64,000 nt of DNA from Peribacillus muralis (lineage in GTDB: Bacteria; Bacillota; Bacilli; Bacillales; DSM-1321), in the NCBI RefSeq assembly GCF_001645685.2, contig NZ_CP017080.1, positions 548,001 to 612,000 on the forward strand, given 5' to 3'. The position numbers and the translations under genes were made by a program. Below the pieces are notes generated by a model. It saw only the letters and a program-made list of their open reading frames with translations, made no database searches and was not told the origin of the DNA. Shown one piece after another: positions 8,947 through 17,616 of the stretch (within the stretch, counting starts at the first letter, position 1; every line of letters starts with the position of its first letter).

Positions 8947-10473
8947 ATGAGTAAGAAGGTTATTGTCGTGGGGGCAGGTGTTGCAGGGCTTGCCAGTGCA
9001 ATTAGACTGCAGCAAGCGGGGTACCAGGTGGAGATATATGAAAAAGGATCAACTCCCGGTGGCAAAATGAATCGAATTGAACTGGATGGCTATACATTTG
9101 ATTTGGGGCCGAGCATCGTCATGATGCCGGAATTATATCGGGAGATCTTCGAACTATGCGGACGTAACCCCGATGATTATATTCCTATGAAAAAATTGAA
9201 CCCGATTTATCGGGCTTACTTCAGTGATATTCCCGACACTCCTTTTGATATCTCCTCAGACCTTACCGAATTGACAAAGATGATTGAATCGATCAGCGAA
9301 GAGGATGCGGAAGGTTTTTTTCTATACCTGCATGATATTTACAAAAGCTTTGTCGTTGCAAAGCATCACATTCTTCAAAGGCCGTTCCGCAAAAAAGCTG
9401 ATTTTTATAACCTTCCCATGTTGAAGAAAGCTTTGAAGCTAAAAGTATACGGCACTGCAGATTCTTTTATAGGAAAATATATCAAGAATGAACGGCTGAA
9501 GCAGTTAATCAGTTTTCAAACGTTATACATAGGCATTTCCCCAATTGAAAGTCCATCTTTTTACAGCATGATTCCCATGATCCAATTTTTATATGGAGTA
9601 TGGTTCATCAAAGGCGGTATGTATACGATGGCACTTGCTATGGAGAGGCTCTTCATGGAACTTGGAGGAACCGTTCACTATAGCAAAGATGTGCAGGAAA
9701 TATGCATTCATAATCGCAAGGCGACGGGGATAATCGTGGATGGCAGAAAAATCACCGCGGATTTTGTCGTTTGTAATGCAGACTTCCCATATGCCATGAA
9801 ACACTTGATAAAAGACAAGGCCGCCAAAGGGAAATATACGGATAGGAAGATTGACAGCATGAAATACACCTGTTCATGTTTTCTTTTATATCTCGGTATG
9901 AATCGAAAATATGAAGAAATTGACCATGTACATAATTTTATATTCAATGAAAAACTAAATCAGAATCTGGAAGATATTTTTGACGGGAAGAAACTGACGA
10001 ATGCCTCCTTTTATGTATACATAGCTTCTAAAATGGATCCTTCCCTTGCGCCCGAGGGAAAAGATGGATTGTATATCCTGATGCCCGTCTCGAATGTAGC
10101 AACAGCCAATTATCAATGGGATGAGGAAACCATTTCTTATTATCGCAGCTACATTTTAGATGAATTAAAAAAAATTCGTGGTTTTGAAAACATTGAAAAT
10201 GAGATTGTGACCGAAACGTATACAACACCAGTGGATTTTGAGTCGAAGTTCAATGCATACAATGGCGCCACTTTTGGTTTGCAACCAACCCTGGCCCAAA
10301 GCAGCCACTTCCGTCCGCAAAGCAAAGCAACACATTGTGAAAATTTGTATTTTACCGGAAGCAGCACACATCCTGGAGCGGGTGTCCCTATCGTCCTATT
10401 ATCCGCGAGGATCACTGCACAGGAACTGATACAAGACGATACAGGTGAAATGTTTGATTATTCAGGAAGATGA
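8947..10473 (+). CDS. crtN: Dehydrosqualene (diapophytoene) desaturase
   Basis: 508-residue FAD desaturase. The N-terminal motif is VIVVGAGVAGLASAIRL and the C-terminal signature TGSSTHPGAGVPIVLLSAR. It follows S. aureus CrtN in DLGPSIVMMPELY, FQTLYIGISP and the HNFIFNE region. It introduces successive double bases of unsaturation into 4,4'-diapophytoene to give diaponeurosporene or diapolycopene. GAGGGA at 8935-8940 selects ATG 8947 over ATG 8941. Unlike the S. aureus order, crtN is separated from crtM by three genes. Confidence 0.88.
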   Translation: MSKKVIVVGAGVAGLASAIRLQQAGYQVEIYEKGSTPGGKMNRIELDGYTFDLGPSIVMMPELYREIFELCGRNPDDYIPMKKLNPIYRAYFSDIPDTPFDISSDLTELTKMIESISEEDAEGFFLYLHDIYKSFVVAKHHILQRPFRKKADFYNLPMLKKALKLKVYGTADSFIGKYIKNERLKQLISFQTLYIGISPIESPSFYSMIPMIQFLYGVWFIKGGMYTMALAMERLFMELGGTVHYSKDVQEICIHNRKATGIIVDGRKITADFVVCNADFPYAMKHLIKDKAAKGKYTDRKIDSMKYTCSCFLLYLGMNRKYEEIDHVHNFIFNEKLNQNLEDIFDGKKLTNASFYVYIASKMDPSLAPEGKDGLYILMPVSNVATANYQWDEETISYYRSYILDELKKIRGFENIENEIVTETYTTPVDFESKFNAYNGATFGLQPTLAQSSHFRPQSKATHCENLYFTGSSTHPGAGVPIVLLSARITAQELIQDDTGEMFDYSGR

Positions 10474-10512
10474 AGTCTTTGTGTTGACTCATAGTTAAAG
10501 GAGGCGTTTTAT

Positions 10513-11619
10513 ATGACAGCTTTAGAATTGATTAATCTCGCTATTGGTTTACTGGCAGTTATGATTGGCATTATCATATTTTGGTCTTTGCCAGTTCCAG
10601 TTTTCTCCTCCGGTAAGAGTACCGGTCTTCCGTTTCTGTCAATCATCATTCCTGCCAGAAATGAAGGAGGCAGGCTCTCACCGTTATTGCAATCCTTGCA
10701 GGAACAACGATTCAAGCAATTTGAAATATTGGTCGTTGATGACCATTCAACTGACAATACTGTGGCTATTGCGGAAAGCTACGGTTCAAAGGTTCTCCAA
10801 AATGAAGGGTCAGGGAAGTCATCGGCATGCTGGCGTGGTGCGAAGCATGCAAAAGGGAGTTGGTTATTGTTTTTGGATGCGGATACTTCGTTCATCAATC
10901 AGGATGGTTTAAAAAATCTGCTGCATTTCTACCAGGGAAAAGGAGCTAGGGGCATTTTATCCTTACAGCCATATCATACAGTTAATCGCTTATATGAACA
11001 CCTCTCTGTAATATTTAACATTATTGTCATTGTGGGCATGAATGTATTTACCATTTGGGGATCACGGTTCAAAACCGCTGGCTCGTTCGGTCCGTGCATT
11101 TTATGCAATAGAGACGATTATCTTTTGTCAGGAGGGCATAAAAAGATCGAAGGGGAAATCATGGATGATCTGGCACTGGGCCAGGCATTTCTTGACCATA
11201 ATCTCCCGGTTCATTGCTTGGGTGGTAAAGGGATCATCTCTTTACGCATGTACCCGGAAGGCTTGGGCAGCCTTATAGAAGGCTGGTGCAAAAGTTTTGC
11301 CGTCGGTTCCAAGTCTACTCATCCAGTCATTATGTTGATGGTTATATTCTGGGTCGCCGGCAGTTTTATCACTACGGGAGCGTTGATCTCGTCAATTATT
11401 GAATTAAACACTCCCGTTATTATATTCAGTGGAGTATTGTATATCCTCTATACGCTTCAAACGGCATGGTTTGCCCGTAGGGTCGGAAATTTCAGAAGGG
11501 CGGTATTCCCTCTTTATCCACTATTGTTTTTATTTTTCACAGGAGTATATGTATATTCCTTCTTCCGTGTGAATGTTTTACGTTCTGTAAAATGGAAAGG
11601 ACGTAAAATAAATGTCTAG
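10513..11619 (+). CDS. crtQ: 4,4'-diaponeurosporenoate glycosyltransferase
   Basis: 368-residue family 2 glycosyltransferase with an N-terminal membrane anchor. The GT-A start is LSIIIPARNEGGRLSPLL, a nucleotide/metal-binding DXD-like DADTSF follows, then EIMDDLALGQ, and three C-terminal membrane helices. CrtQ attaches glucose to the carboxylate of diaponeurosporenoate at the membrane. AAAGGAGG precedes the ATG with good spacing. It is the last gene of the crt operon; no strong T-tailed terminator was seen after it, only a weak TCAACAAG/CTTGTTGA inverted repeat at 11628-11651. Confidence 0.85.
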   Translation: MTALELINLAIGLLAVMIGIIIFWSLPVPVFSSGKSTGLPFLSIIIPARNEGGRLSPLLQSLQEQRFKQFEILVVDDHSTDNTVAIAESYGSKVLQNEGSGKSSACWRGAKHAKGSWLLFLDADTSFINQDGLKNLLHFYQGKGARGILSLQPYHTVNRLYEHLSVIFNIIVIVGMNVFTIWGSRFKTAGSFGPCILCNRDDYLLSGGHKKIEGEIMDDLALGQAFLDHNLPVHCLGGKGIISLRMYPEGLGSLIEGWCKSFAVGSKSTHPVIMLMVIFWVAGSFITTGALISSIIELNTPVIIFSGVLYILYTLQTAWFARRVGNFRRAVFPLYPLLFLFFTGVYVYSFFRVNVLRSVKWKGRKINV

Positions 11620-11731
11620 AAATCCAATCAACAAGGTCAAGATCTTGTTGAACGAATAATCCACTCGTTAAGGAAGTTTCGGATACTCCCTCACGTTGTT
11701 GGTTAAGTTACTATCGTGGAGGTGAATTCAA

Positions 11732-11929
11732 ATGGAAAAGAAAAATCAATCTGGTGAATTTAGACAAAATGCTACTCAATCTGAAACTGAGTTTGCAAGT
11801 GAAACAAATGCCATGGAAGTGATACGTCAAAACAAACAATCGACTAAAGGAAAATTCGAAACGGAGTTTGCAAGTGAAACAAATGTCCAGGAAGTAAAAA
11901 AGCAAAATCAACAATCAGAAAGCAGATAA
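11732..11929 (+). CDS. sspE: Gamma-type small acid-soluble spore protein
   Basis: 65 residues, mostly Gln, Asn, Ser, Glu and Lys. It contains two copies of the gamma-SASP repeat: TEFASETNAMEV at about residues 19-30 and TEFASETNVQEV at about 44-55. Gamma-SASP is made in the forespore as an amino-acid store and is cut by Gpr protease during germination; the repeat with FASE is the usual cleavage region. It is shorter than B. subtilis SspE (84). GTGGAGGTG lies upstream of the ATG. This gene shows directly that the host is an endospore former. Confidence 0.92.
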   Translation: MEKKNQSGEFRQNATQSETEFASETNAMEVIRQNKQSTKGKFETEFASETNVQEVKKQNQQSESR

Positions 11930-12305
11930 TGTATTAAACACTTTAATGCAGGTTAAGAAACAAAATCGAGTATCCGAGCAATGTTATCAGTAGCCAAAGG
12001 AAATTTATAATTTTCGGGCCACTCATTAGCTAGTTCATTTTAATTTTTATAAATTTGATGATACTGAGTGTGATCAGTTATATCAGGTCCGTGTGCGTCT
12101 GGTCATTTAATTTTTGAAATAGAAAACAGCTGTTTAACTAAAAATGTTCTAGCTGCTAAAGATTGAGCCTTTAAGGCTTAAAATTTAAAGGATAGACATT
12201 TTGATAACCTCAAGAAATAAACTTTAGTATGATCAATAAACAAGTTGGGATTATGTAAGTGTATGAAGGTCTATGCTCACCCACTTCTCCACCCAGATCT
12301 ATAAC
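11930..12305. other. Intergenic region sspE-khtU, no gene seen
   Basis: About 375 nt of AT-rich sequence. A small palindrome AGCCTTTAAGGCT occurs near 12167-12179. No frame with a ribosome-binding site and no recognisable RNA element was found. Confidence 0.4.
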
Positions 12306-12341
12306 AAAAAGGTTCGGAATGAGACGATTCCGAACCTTTTT
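12306..12341. terminator. Bidirectional terminator, GGTTCGGAAT family
   Basis: A 15-bp stem, AAAAAGGTTCGGAAT and its complement, around loop GAGACG. A tracts on the left and T tracts on the right suit both strands, so it can end khtU from the right. Near-identical stems occur at 21077 and 50739. Confidence 0.85.
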
Positions 12342-12355
12342 GTTTTCATGCTGAG

Positions 12356-12380
12356 CCAGACAGCGTTGTCTGGTTTTTTT
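12356..12380 (+). terminator. Second terminator before khtU 3' end
   Basis: Stem CCAGACA/TGTCTGG with loop GCGT followed by TTTTTTT on the plus strand. It would block rightward transcription entering khtU antisense. Confidence 0.7.
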
Positions 12381-12381
12381 A

Positions 12382-13608
12382 TTAGTGCACTTCTTTTTCT
12401 TGTTCCCTTTCAATCTTCGGAGGGGTCCATTTGAAGACTTTATTAAGGATATTATAGATGTGTTTGGATTCCTTGGTCATGATAGGCCCAAGAATCGCTA
12501 AGGTCAACACATATAATGCTGCAAACGGGGTGAGTATAGGCATTAAACCGCCGGCAATGCCTAGATTCGCTAAAATGATGGAGAATTCACCACGTGAAAC
12601 GATCGTTAAACCGATATTGGCGGAAGCCCTGTGAGATAGGCCCGATTTGCGTCCAGCTATCATACCAGCGGCAAAGTTGCCGATTATAGTGATGATGACG
12701 GCCCCAAGAACCATCCAAATGGCTCCGCCAAGGGAAGTCGGATCGATACTTAAGCCAAAGCTGAAGAAGAATATGGCCCCAAAGAAGTCTCGGAAGGGGA
12801 TGACAAGCTTTTCGATCCTATCGCTATGGTCCGTTTCAGAAAAGACTAAACCGAGCAATAATGCACCAATGGCTTCTGCAACATGAATCGTTTCCGAGAA
12901 ACCTGCAATGAAGAATAGTAAAGCGAACACGACAATGATGAATATTTCATCTGAGGATATATTGAATAATTTATTCAGTACCCCAGAAGCCTTTCGGGCT
13001 ATCACGAAGAATATCAGCATATACCCGATCGCGATGAAAGTAGAAAGTAGTGTTCCCCATACGGAACCAGAAGAGCTTAATACCAATCCGGATACGACTG
13101 ATAAATAAACAGCGAGGAAGATATCTTCAAACATGATAATACCAAGGATTAGCTCCGTTTCATTATTACCGGTCCTTTTCAGGTCCACCAGTACCTTGGC
13201 CACAATGGCACTTGATGAAAAGCTGATAATCCCTGTTAGTATCAGGACTTCTTTTAATGGGAGTCCTAGGAGGAATCCGTAGATGAGGGCCATACCTACG
13301 TTGATTAAGATGTAATAGGTTCCGCCAGTCACGATATTTTTCCCTGATTTCATTAGCTTTTTAACGGAAAATTCAAGCCCTAAATAAAACAGGAGAAATA
13401 AAATACCGACTCTTCCGAGGAACGCTATGATTTCATCGCTTTCAATGAATCGTAGATCGATCAGCCCGAAGTGCGGGGCATGAGGGCCAACGAGCATCCC
13501 TATGATAATGAGAATTGGGACATTGGATACTTTGAATTTACCTGCAATGAGAGCAGCAAATGCTACTAGAAGCAGGGCAGTTCCCACTTCGAAGACTAAA
13601 TGGTCCAT
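12382..13608 (-). CDS. khtU: K+/H+ antiporter membrane subunit KhtU
   Basis: 408 residues, about 12 membrane helices, monovalent cation:proton antiporter-2 (CPA2) family. It matches B. subtilis KhtU (YhaU) in length. Recognisable features are FYLGLEFSVKKL early, the FSSSAIVAKVL half-helix motif in the centre, and RGEFSIILANLG late. It exports K+ in exchange for H+, protecting against alkaline or high-K+ and methylglyoxal stress. It is the second gene of khtT-khtU with AAGGAG before the ATG and only 6 nt between the genes. Confidence 0.9.
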   Translation of the reverse strand: MDHLVFEVGTALLLVAFAALIAGKFKVSNVPILIIIGMLVGPHAPHFGLIDLRFIESDEIIAFLGRVGILFLLFYLGLEFSVKKLMKSGKNIVTGGTYYILINVGMALIYGFLLGLPLKEVLILTGIISFSSSAIVAKVLVDLKRTGNNETELILGIIMFEDIFLAVYLSVVSGLVLSSSGSVWGTLLSTFIAIGYMLIFFVIARKASGVLNKLFNISSDEIFIIVVFALLFFIAGFSETIHVAEAIGALLLGLVFSETDHSDRIEKLVIPFRDFFGAIFFFSFGLSIDPTSLGGAIWMVLGAVIITIIGNFAAGMIAGRKSGLSHRASANIGLTIVSRGEFSIILANLGIAGGLMPILTPFAALYVLTLAILGPIMTKESKHIYNILNKVFKWTPPKIEREQEKEVH

Positions 13609-13614
13609 ATGAGC

Positions 13615-14112
13615 TTAGTCACTCCTTTCGTCGGTCAATAATTCTCTTGTCAGGTTACGGATATCTTTTCTTTCACCAGATATCACCAGTGTATCGCCTG
13701 TTTCGATGATGGAGTCAGGACCGGGATTATTCAGTTGTTTTTTACCCTTTTTCGAATGGGCGATGACGGTAACGTTATAATTGCTCCGGATATCAATCGA
13801 ACCAATCGTTTGATTGATGGCTTTTGAGCCCGGTTCCACCTTGAACCATTCAATCACCAGGTCACCCAGGGACATTTCAATCGTTTCAAGGGCTTGTGGT
13901 TTATAAACCATGCCGCCAATGATGGAAGCCAATTGCCTTGATTCCTGATCGTTAATGGTAATGCTTGAAATGACATCCTCGTGCTCTTGATCAAAATGGT
14001 ATAATTCCCGCCGGCCGTCATCGTGAATGACGACTACTAGCTTTTCATCATTTCTGGTTATGATTTCGAACTTTTGGCCAATACCAGGAAGTTCACTTTC
14101 TCTAATTTTCAC
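13615..14112 (-). CDS. khtT: KhtT regulatory subunit (RCK/TrkA-C domain)
   Basis: 165 residues. The N-terminal half resembles the KhtT lead domain (ESELPGIGQKFEI), and the C-terminal TrkA-C domain includes DLVIEWFKVEPGSKAINQ and GDTLVISG. KhtT is a cytoplasmic peripheral subunit that gates KhtU; in B. subtilis it responds to pH and to c-di-AMP. The GTG start is backed by AAGGAGG at 14120-14126 on the complement. The third B. subtilis gene, khtS, is absent: the upstream neighbour is the recombinase-like gene. Confidence 0.9.
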   Translation of the reverse strand: MKIRESELPGIGQKFEIITRNDEKLVVVIHDDGRRELYHFDQEHEDVISSITINDQESRQLASIIGGMVYKPQALETIEMSLGDLVIEWFKVEPGSKAINQTIGSIDIRSNYNVTVIAHSKKGKKQLNNPGPDSIIETGDTLVISGERKDIRNLTRELLTDERSD

Positions 14113-14163
14113 TGGAATTCCTCCTTAAATTTGTTGGTTAGAGTTAACAGAAGATAGAAATGT

Positions 14164-14727
14164 TCATAAGTTTACATCAATAATCGTCTTGAATTTCTTC
14201 TCCTTGGATATGCCGATGTATTTCAGTGTCTCCGATGGGCTTGAATGATGATAATGCTTTTGGATCAAAGCTAATGATACACCTTGTTTATAGGCATGAT
14301 AGCCGAAAGTTTTACGCATCGAACTTGCCCCGAATTTACCTATCAGTCCTGCACCCTCCAAAGCATCATGGATAATTCGGTGCGCCTGCTGACGTGTGAT
14401 TGGCTTTTTTGTCTTTGGGGAAAGAAATAAAAATTGACCCTCGATAACTTTGGAGCCTTTAAGATGCTCTTGTAAAGCGGTACGAACCTTTAGGTTTAAG
14501 AAAATTTGAGTGACCTCGTCATTTTCCATCCGTTGTTCATAAAACTCCTTGATTTTGCCCGTTTCATCAAGAACGTCGGCGATTGTAATTTCCAGCATCT
14601 CATTTATTTTCATGCCTGTGTTGATGCCAAGCACGAACAATAAATAATCCCGACTGGAGTGAGCTCGTAAATAAGTCTTTATTTTGCTGATTTGATTGAT
14701 GTCCTTAAAGGCTTCTACATATTCCAT
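14164..14727 (-). CDS. Short tyrosine recombinase-like protein with altered catalytic residues
   Basis: 187 residues, consisting only of a phage-integrase-type catalytic domain and no full core-binding domain. Landmarks are GINTGMKINEM, the SSMRKTFGYHAY box, HHSSPSETLKYIG and a short tail. In active enzymes the first motif carries Arg, but here residue 40 is Lys. The HxxR box reads SxxR, with Ser135 in place of His. Arg138, His161 and the nucleophile Tyr170 are kept. Short integrases of this kind are common in bacilli as solitary genes. It may bind DNA without efficient recombination. No att-like repeats or phage genes surround it. Confidence 0.8.
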   Translation of the reverse strand: MEYVEAFKDINQISKIKTYLRAHSSRDYLLFVLGINTGMKINEMLEITIADVLDETGKIKEFYEQRMENDEVTQIFLNLKVRTALQEHLKGSKVIEGQFLFLSPKTKKPITRQQAHRIIHDALEGAGLIGKFGASSMRKTFGYHAYKQGVSLALIQKHYHHSSPSETLKYIGISKEKKFKTIIDVNL

Positions 14728-14921
14728 ACATCTTCTCCTCTTGCCAATGTAACATAATTATATTATATCATAAATTATGTAACATTGCATGCGATAAGTC
14801 CTGTAAGAGGAATCCTTCTCATAAAGCATTGTAACGTGGACTGACAAACGCTGTTTCTTATTCTCTGCACAATCAAGTGAAAATATATCCGTTTCTTTTG
14901 AAAACATCGCTAAAAGGATAA

Positions 14922-14952
14922 AAAAAGGAGCCCCGAGTGGGGGCTCCTTTTT
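14922..14952 (-). terminator. Terminator of mreBH
   Basis: 13-bp stem AAAAAGGAGCCCC/GGGGCTCCTTTTT with loop GAGTG. On the minus strand it follows the mreBH stop directly and ends in a T run. The symmetrical A/T flanks make it usable from both sides. Confidence 0.85.
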
Positions 14953-15958
14953 AATATACCGCTTTTTGTAATTTGTGAATGACCTCAAGTGAAAGTCCGG
15001 TTCCGATGGCAACTGATTCAAGCGGATTATCTGCAAGTCGGACAGGGACGACAATTTCATTCGTCAGCCATTCTTGTATCCCGTTGAGAAGGGCACCCCC
15101 ACCTGACAAGATGACACCTTGATCGACGATATCCCCGCTTAATTCAGGTGGACAGTCTTCCAAAGTTGCCCTGATCGATTCCAAAATGTGAAGAAGTGAT
15201 TCCTGGATGGCTTCCTGAACGTCAGTGGATGATATTGTAATTGGCTTCGGGAGCCCCGTTACGAGATCGCGGCCCCTTACTTCCATGGTTATCACGGAAT
15301 GTTGAACAAGTGCATAGCCTATTTCTTTTTTTATTGCCTCGGCTGTTCTTTCACCAATCAGCACATTATGTTTTTTCCTGACATATTGGCTAATATCTTC
15401 ATCCAATTGATCGCCGCCAATTCTGATTGAATTGCATGATACTACTCCGCCGTATGATATGATTGCAACCTCAGTCGTACCGCCGCCAATATCGACGATG
15501 ACATTGGCAACAGGCTCTTCGACAGGAAGCCCTGAGCCAATTGCTGCCGCCACCGGTTCCTCGATGAGATGGACCTGTTTGGCTCCGCAGCTTTTGACTG
15601 CATCCTGAATCGCCCTTCTTTCGACAGACGTTGAGCCTGATGGCGTACATACCACTACACTAGGTTTCCGAAGAGATAATCCCAGTGCCTTACTTGCTTT
15701 TTTCATGATTTCACGAAGCATTTGTGCGGTTACATCAAAATCTGCAATGACACCGTCCTTCAGCGGACGAATTGCCACGATATTTCCAGGTGTTTTCCCA
15801 ATCATGTTTTTTGCATCCACACCGACTGCCAATACTTTATTAGACTCTATATCAATGGCCACCACTGATGGCTCATTAAATACGATTCCTTTATTTTTAC
15901 TGTAAACTAGCGTATTTGCAGTTCCTAAGTCAATGCCTATTTCTGTATTTGATAACAT
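14951..15958 (-). CDS. mreBH: Actin-like cell-shape protein MreBH
   Basis: 335 residues, identical in length to B. subtilis MreBH and closest to it among the three MreB paralogues. It has the actin-fold phosphate motifs [13 protein letters not shown] and [11 protein letters not shown], the adenosine motif [10 protein letters not shown], and the EEPVAAAIG block. It forms membrane-associated filaments that direct lateral-wall synthesis and the hydrolase LytE. A GAGGGGTGA site precedes the ATG. An ACCCCCAC tract on the minus strand at 16021-16028 recalls the -35 region of sigma-I promoters, which drive B. subtilis mreBH; no clear -10 was found, so this is tentative. Confidence 0.88.
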   Translation of the reverse strand: MLSNTEIGIDLGTANTLVYSKNKGIVFNEPSVVAIDIESNKVLAVGVDAKNMIGKTPGNIVAIRPLKDGVIADFDVTAQMLREIMKKASKALGLSLRKPSVVVCTPSGSTSVERRAIQDAVKSCGAKQVHLIEEPVAAAIGSGLPVEEPVANVIVDIGGGTTEVAIISYGGVVSCNSIRIGGDQLDEDISQYVRKKHNVLIGERTAEAIKKEIGYALVQHSVITMEVRGRDLVTGLPKPITISSTDVQEAIQESLLHILESIRATLEDCPPELSGDIVDQGVILSGGGALLNGIQEWLTNEIVVPVRLADNPLESVAIGTGLSLEVIHKLQKAVY

Positions 15959-16233
15959 TTAGTCACCCCTCCATAAGAGTTTGACCCCTATATACTCATT
16001 CTACCTTCTATAGGATGTTTGTGGGGGTGGTAATTCTAGTAAATCGCCGAAGGGGGAAATAGGCCCTTTTTTTCGATGAGCAAAATGATCATAAGCTGCT
16101 GTTGTAAACCCTTCATACTGCGAACAAAACCGGAATGCCCTAACCTTGTCCTAAGCAAGCGCGGCTGAACCTTTGGAACGGCCCACTGTATGTTAAGATA
16201 TAAAAATGAATATTTGATAAAGAAGGTAATATT

Positions 16234-17331
16234 GTGCGAACATATTTAATGAAAAGTAAGAGTGTTAAAGTCATATTTACATCTATCCTGGCTTTCCTTG
16301 GTGGTTATACGTTTGAATGGCTTGGCGTATACTTGCCGTGGATGCTTGGGCCTTTATTTGCAGTCATGATCGCCAAAGTGAAGCTAGGGAATTACATGAT
16401 CTGGTCTAAGCCCTTCAGAAGCTGTGGGCTGGTCATTCTTGGCCTGCAATTGGGGAGTTCATTCACGAAACAATCTTTAAACGAGATGGGTGAGTATTTG
16501 CCTGTCATGCTTTTTACAACAATCGCCATCATTTTATTTTCAATGTTGACCGGATGGGTTGTCGGGAAAAGAATGAATTTATCTCTAAGCACTTCCATGC
16601 TTGGCAGTTTTCCCGGCGGTCTTTCCCAAATGGTGGTTTTAAGTGAGGAAATGAAGAATAGTGATCAAACGGTCGTAGGTTTCATGCAAACACTTCGGAT
16701 CATTCTCGTCATTTCCACCGTACCTTGGCTGGTGACCCATGTGATGTCAGTTGAATCAGGCGGGGATGCGGCCATGGTTGAAAGACCGTTTTTTTTATTT
16801 GCTTATGACGGAAAAATGGCCATCTTGATGTTGTTGACTTTGCTATCATTCATCTTCATCACAAAGAGACTGAATTTTCCACTGCCTTTTTTACTGGGTC
16901 CCTTAATGGCTGCGGCCATATTCAATTTAGTCGGACCGGGTGCCCCGGAAATACCTGACTTTTGGCTGAGCATGTCACAATTATTGATTGGAACCCATTT
17001 AGGCTACACATTGAAGGTGGATAACCCACGACTTTTCAGAAAAATGTTCGGAGCGGTATTCTTAAGTAATATGCTATTGATCGGTTTTTGCTATTTTTTA
17101 TCGATTCAGTTGGCTCCGCAGCTATCTTTGCACCCGAATGAATTGTTTCTGAGCATGGCCCCTGGCGGTGTGGCGGAAATGGCGGTCACTGCGATGTCCG
17201 TGCATGTCGATTTATCCGTTGTCACAAGCTTTCATTTATTCAGGATATTATTCATATTATTTCTTCTTTCGCCCGCCATTAAATGGCTGGATGGAAGAAA
17301 TGAAAGGAAACAGGAACAGGGGCAAAGCTGA
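16234..17331 (+). CDS. AbrB-family (PF05145) membrane protein
   Basis: 365 residues with about ten membrane helices in two repeats, each containing a Pro-Gly-rich segment: LPWMLGPLF with LGSFPGGLSQMV, and LPFLLGPLM with LSMAPGGVAEMAVTAM. This is the AbrB duplication family, once mislabelled ammonia monooxygenase or transcriptional regulator because of the name. It is unrelated to the DNA-binding AbrB. A transport role is likely but no substrate is known. GTG start with AAGAAGG upstream; monocistronic. Confidence 0.8.
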   Translation: MRTYLMKSKSVKVIFTSILAFLGGYTFEWLGVYLPWMLGPLFAVMIAKVKLGNYMIWSKPFRSCGLVILGLQLGSSFTKQSLNEMGEYLPVMLFTTIAIILFSMLTGWVVGKRMNLSLSTSMLGSFPGGLSQMVVLSEEMKNSDQTVVGFMQTLRIILVISTVPWLVTHVMSVESGGDAAMVERPFFLFAYDGKMAILMLLTLLSFIFITKRLNFPLPFLLGPLMAAAIFNLVGPGAPEIPDFWLSMSQLLIGTHLGYTLKVDNPRLFRKMFGAVFLSNMLLIGFCYFLSIQLAPQLSLHPNELFLSMAPGGVAEMAVTAMSVHVDLSVVTSFHLFRILFILFLLSPAIKWLDGRNERKQEQGQS

Positions 17332-17349
17332 CTAGCTTTGCCTTTGTTT
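17321..17349 (+). terminator. Terminator overlapping the 3' end of the AbrB-family gene
   Basis: 9-bp stem GGCAAAGCT/AGCTTTGCC with loop GACT and TTTGTTT tail. The stop codon lies in the stem-loop. Confidence 0.75.
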
Positions 17350-17570
17350 CGATCTGGGGGAATTCATGAGAAAGCGCTAAGACGTACGAATAACAGCCGG
17401 ATTTCGACATATGAAGCTCCAGTCGTATGGAATAATTTTCATTTGTGCTCGTAACGGTGGATATATGCAATATAATCCGCATTAGCAAGGAGAAAAGTAG
17501 GTCGATTTTGTGGCATTTGAGGTAATTTAAAGCGGAATAGTAAAATAATCCTCATTTTTTTCAAATATCA

Positions 17571-17578
17571 TCCGATAT
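17571..17578 (+). promoter_or_regulatory. Possible sigma-D -10 element for motAB
   Basis: TCCGATAT matches the sigma-D -10 consensus GCCGATAT at seven of eight positions and sits 39 nt before the motA start. No TAAA occurs at the expected 15-nt spacing (the nearest, 17541, is too far), so the call is weak. Confidence 0.4.
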
Positions 17579-17616
17579 AAAAAGAAAACGAGACTATAAA
17601 TGAATGGGTGAATATT

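Noticed and set aside
14758..15060. 100-codon minus-strand ORF
   Set aside because: It overlaps the 3' end of mreBH and its terminator in another frame.
16234..17331. Annotation as the transition-state regulator AbrB
   Set aside because: The protein is a polytopic membrane protein of PF05145 and shares only the name.
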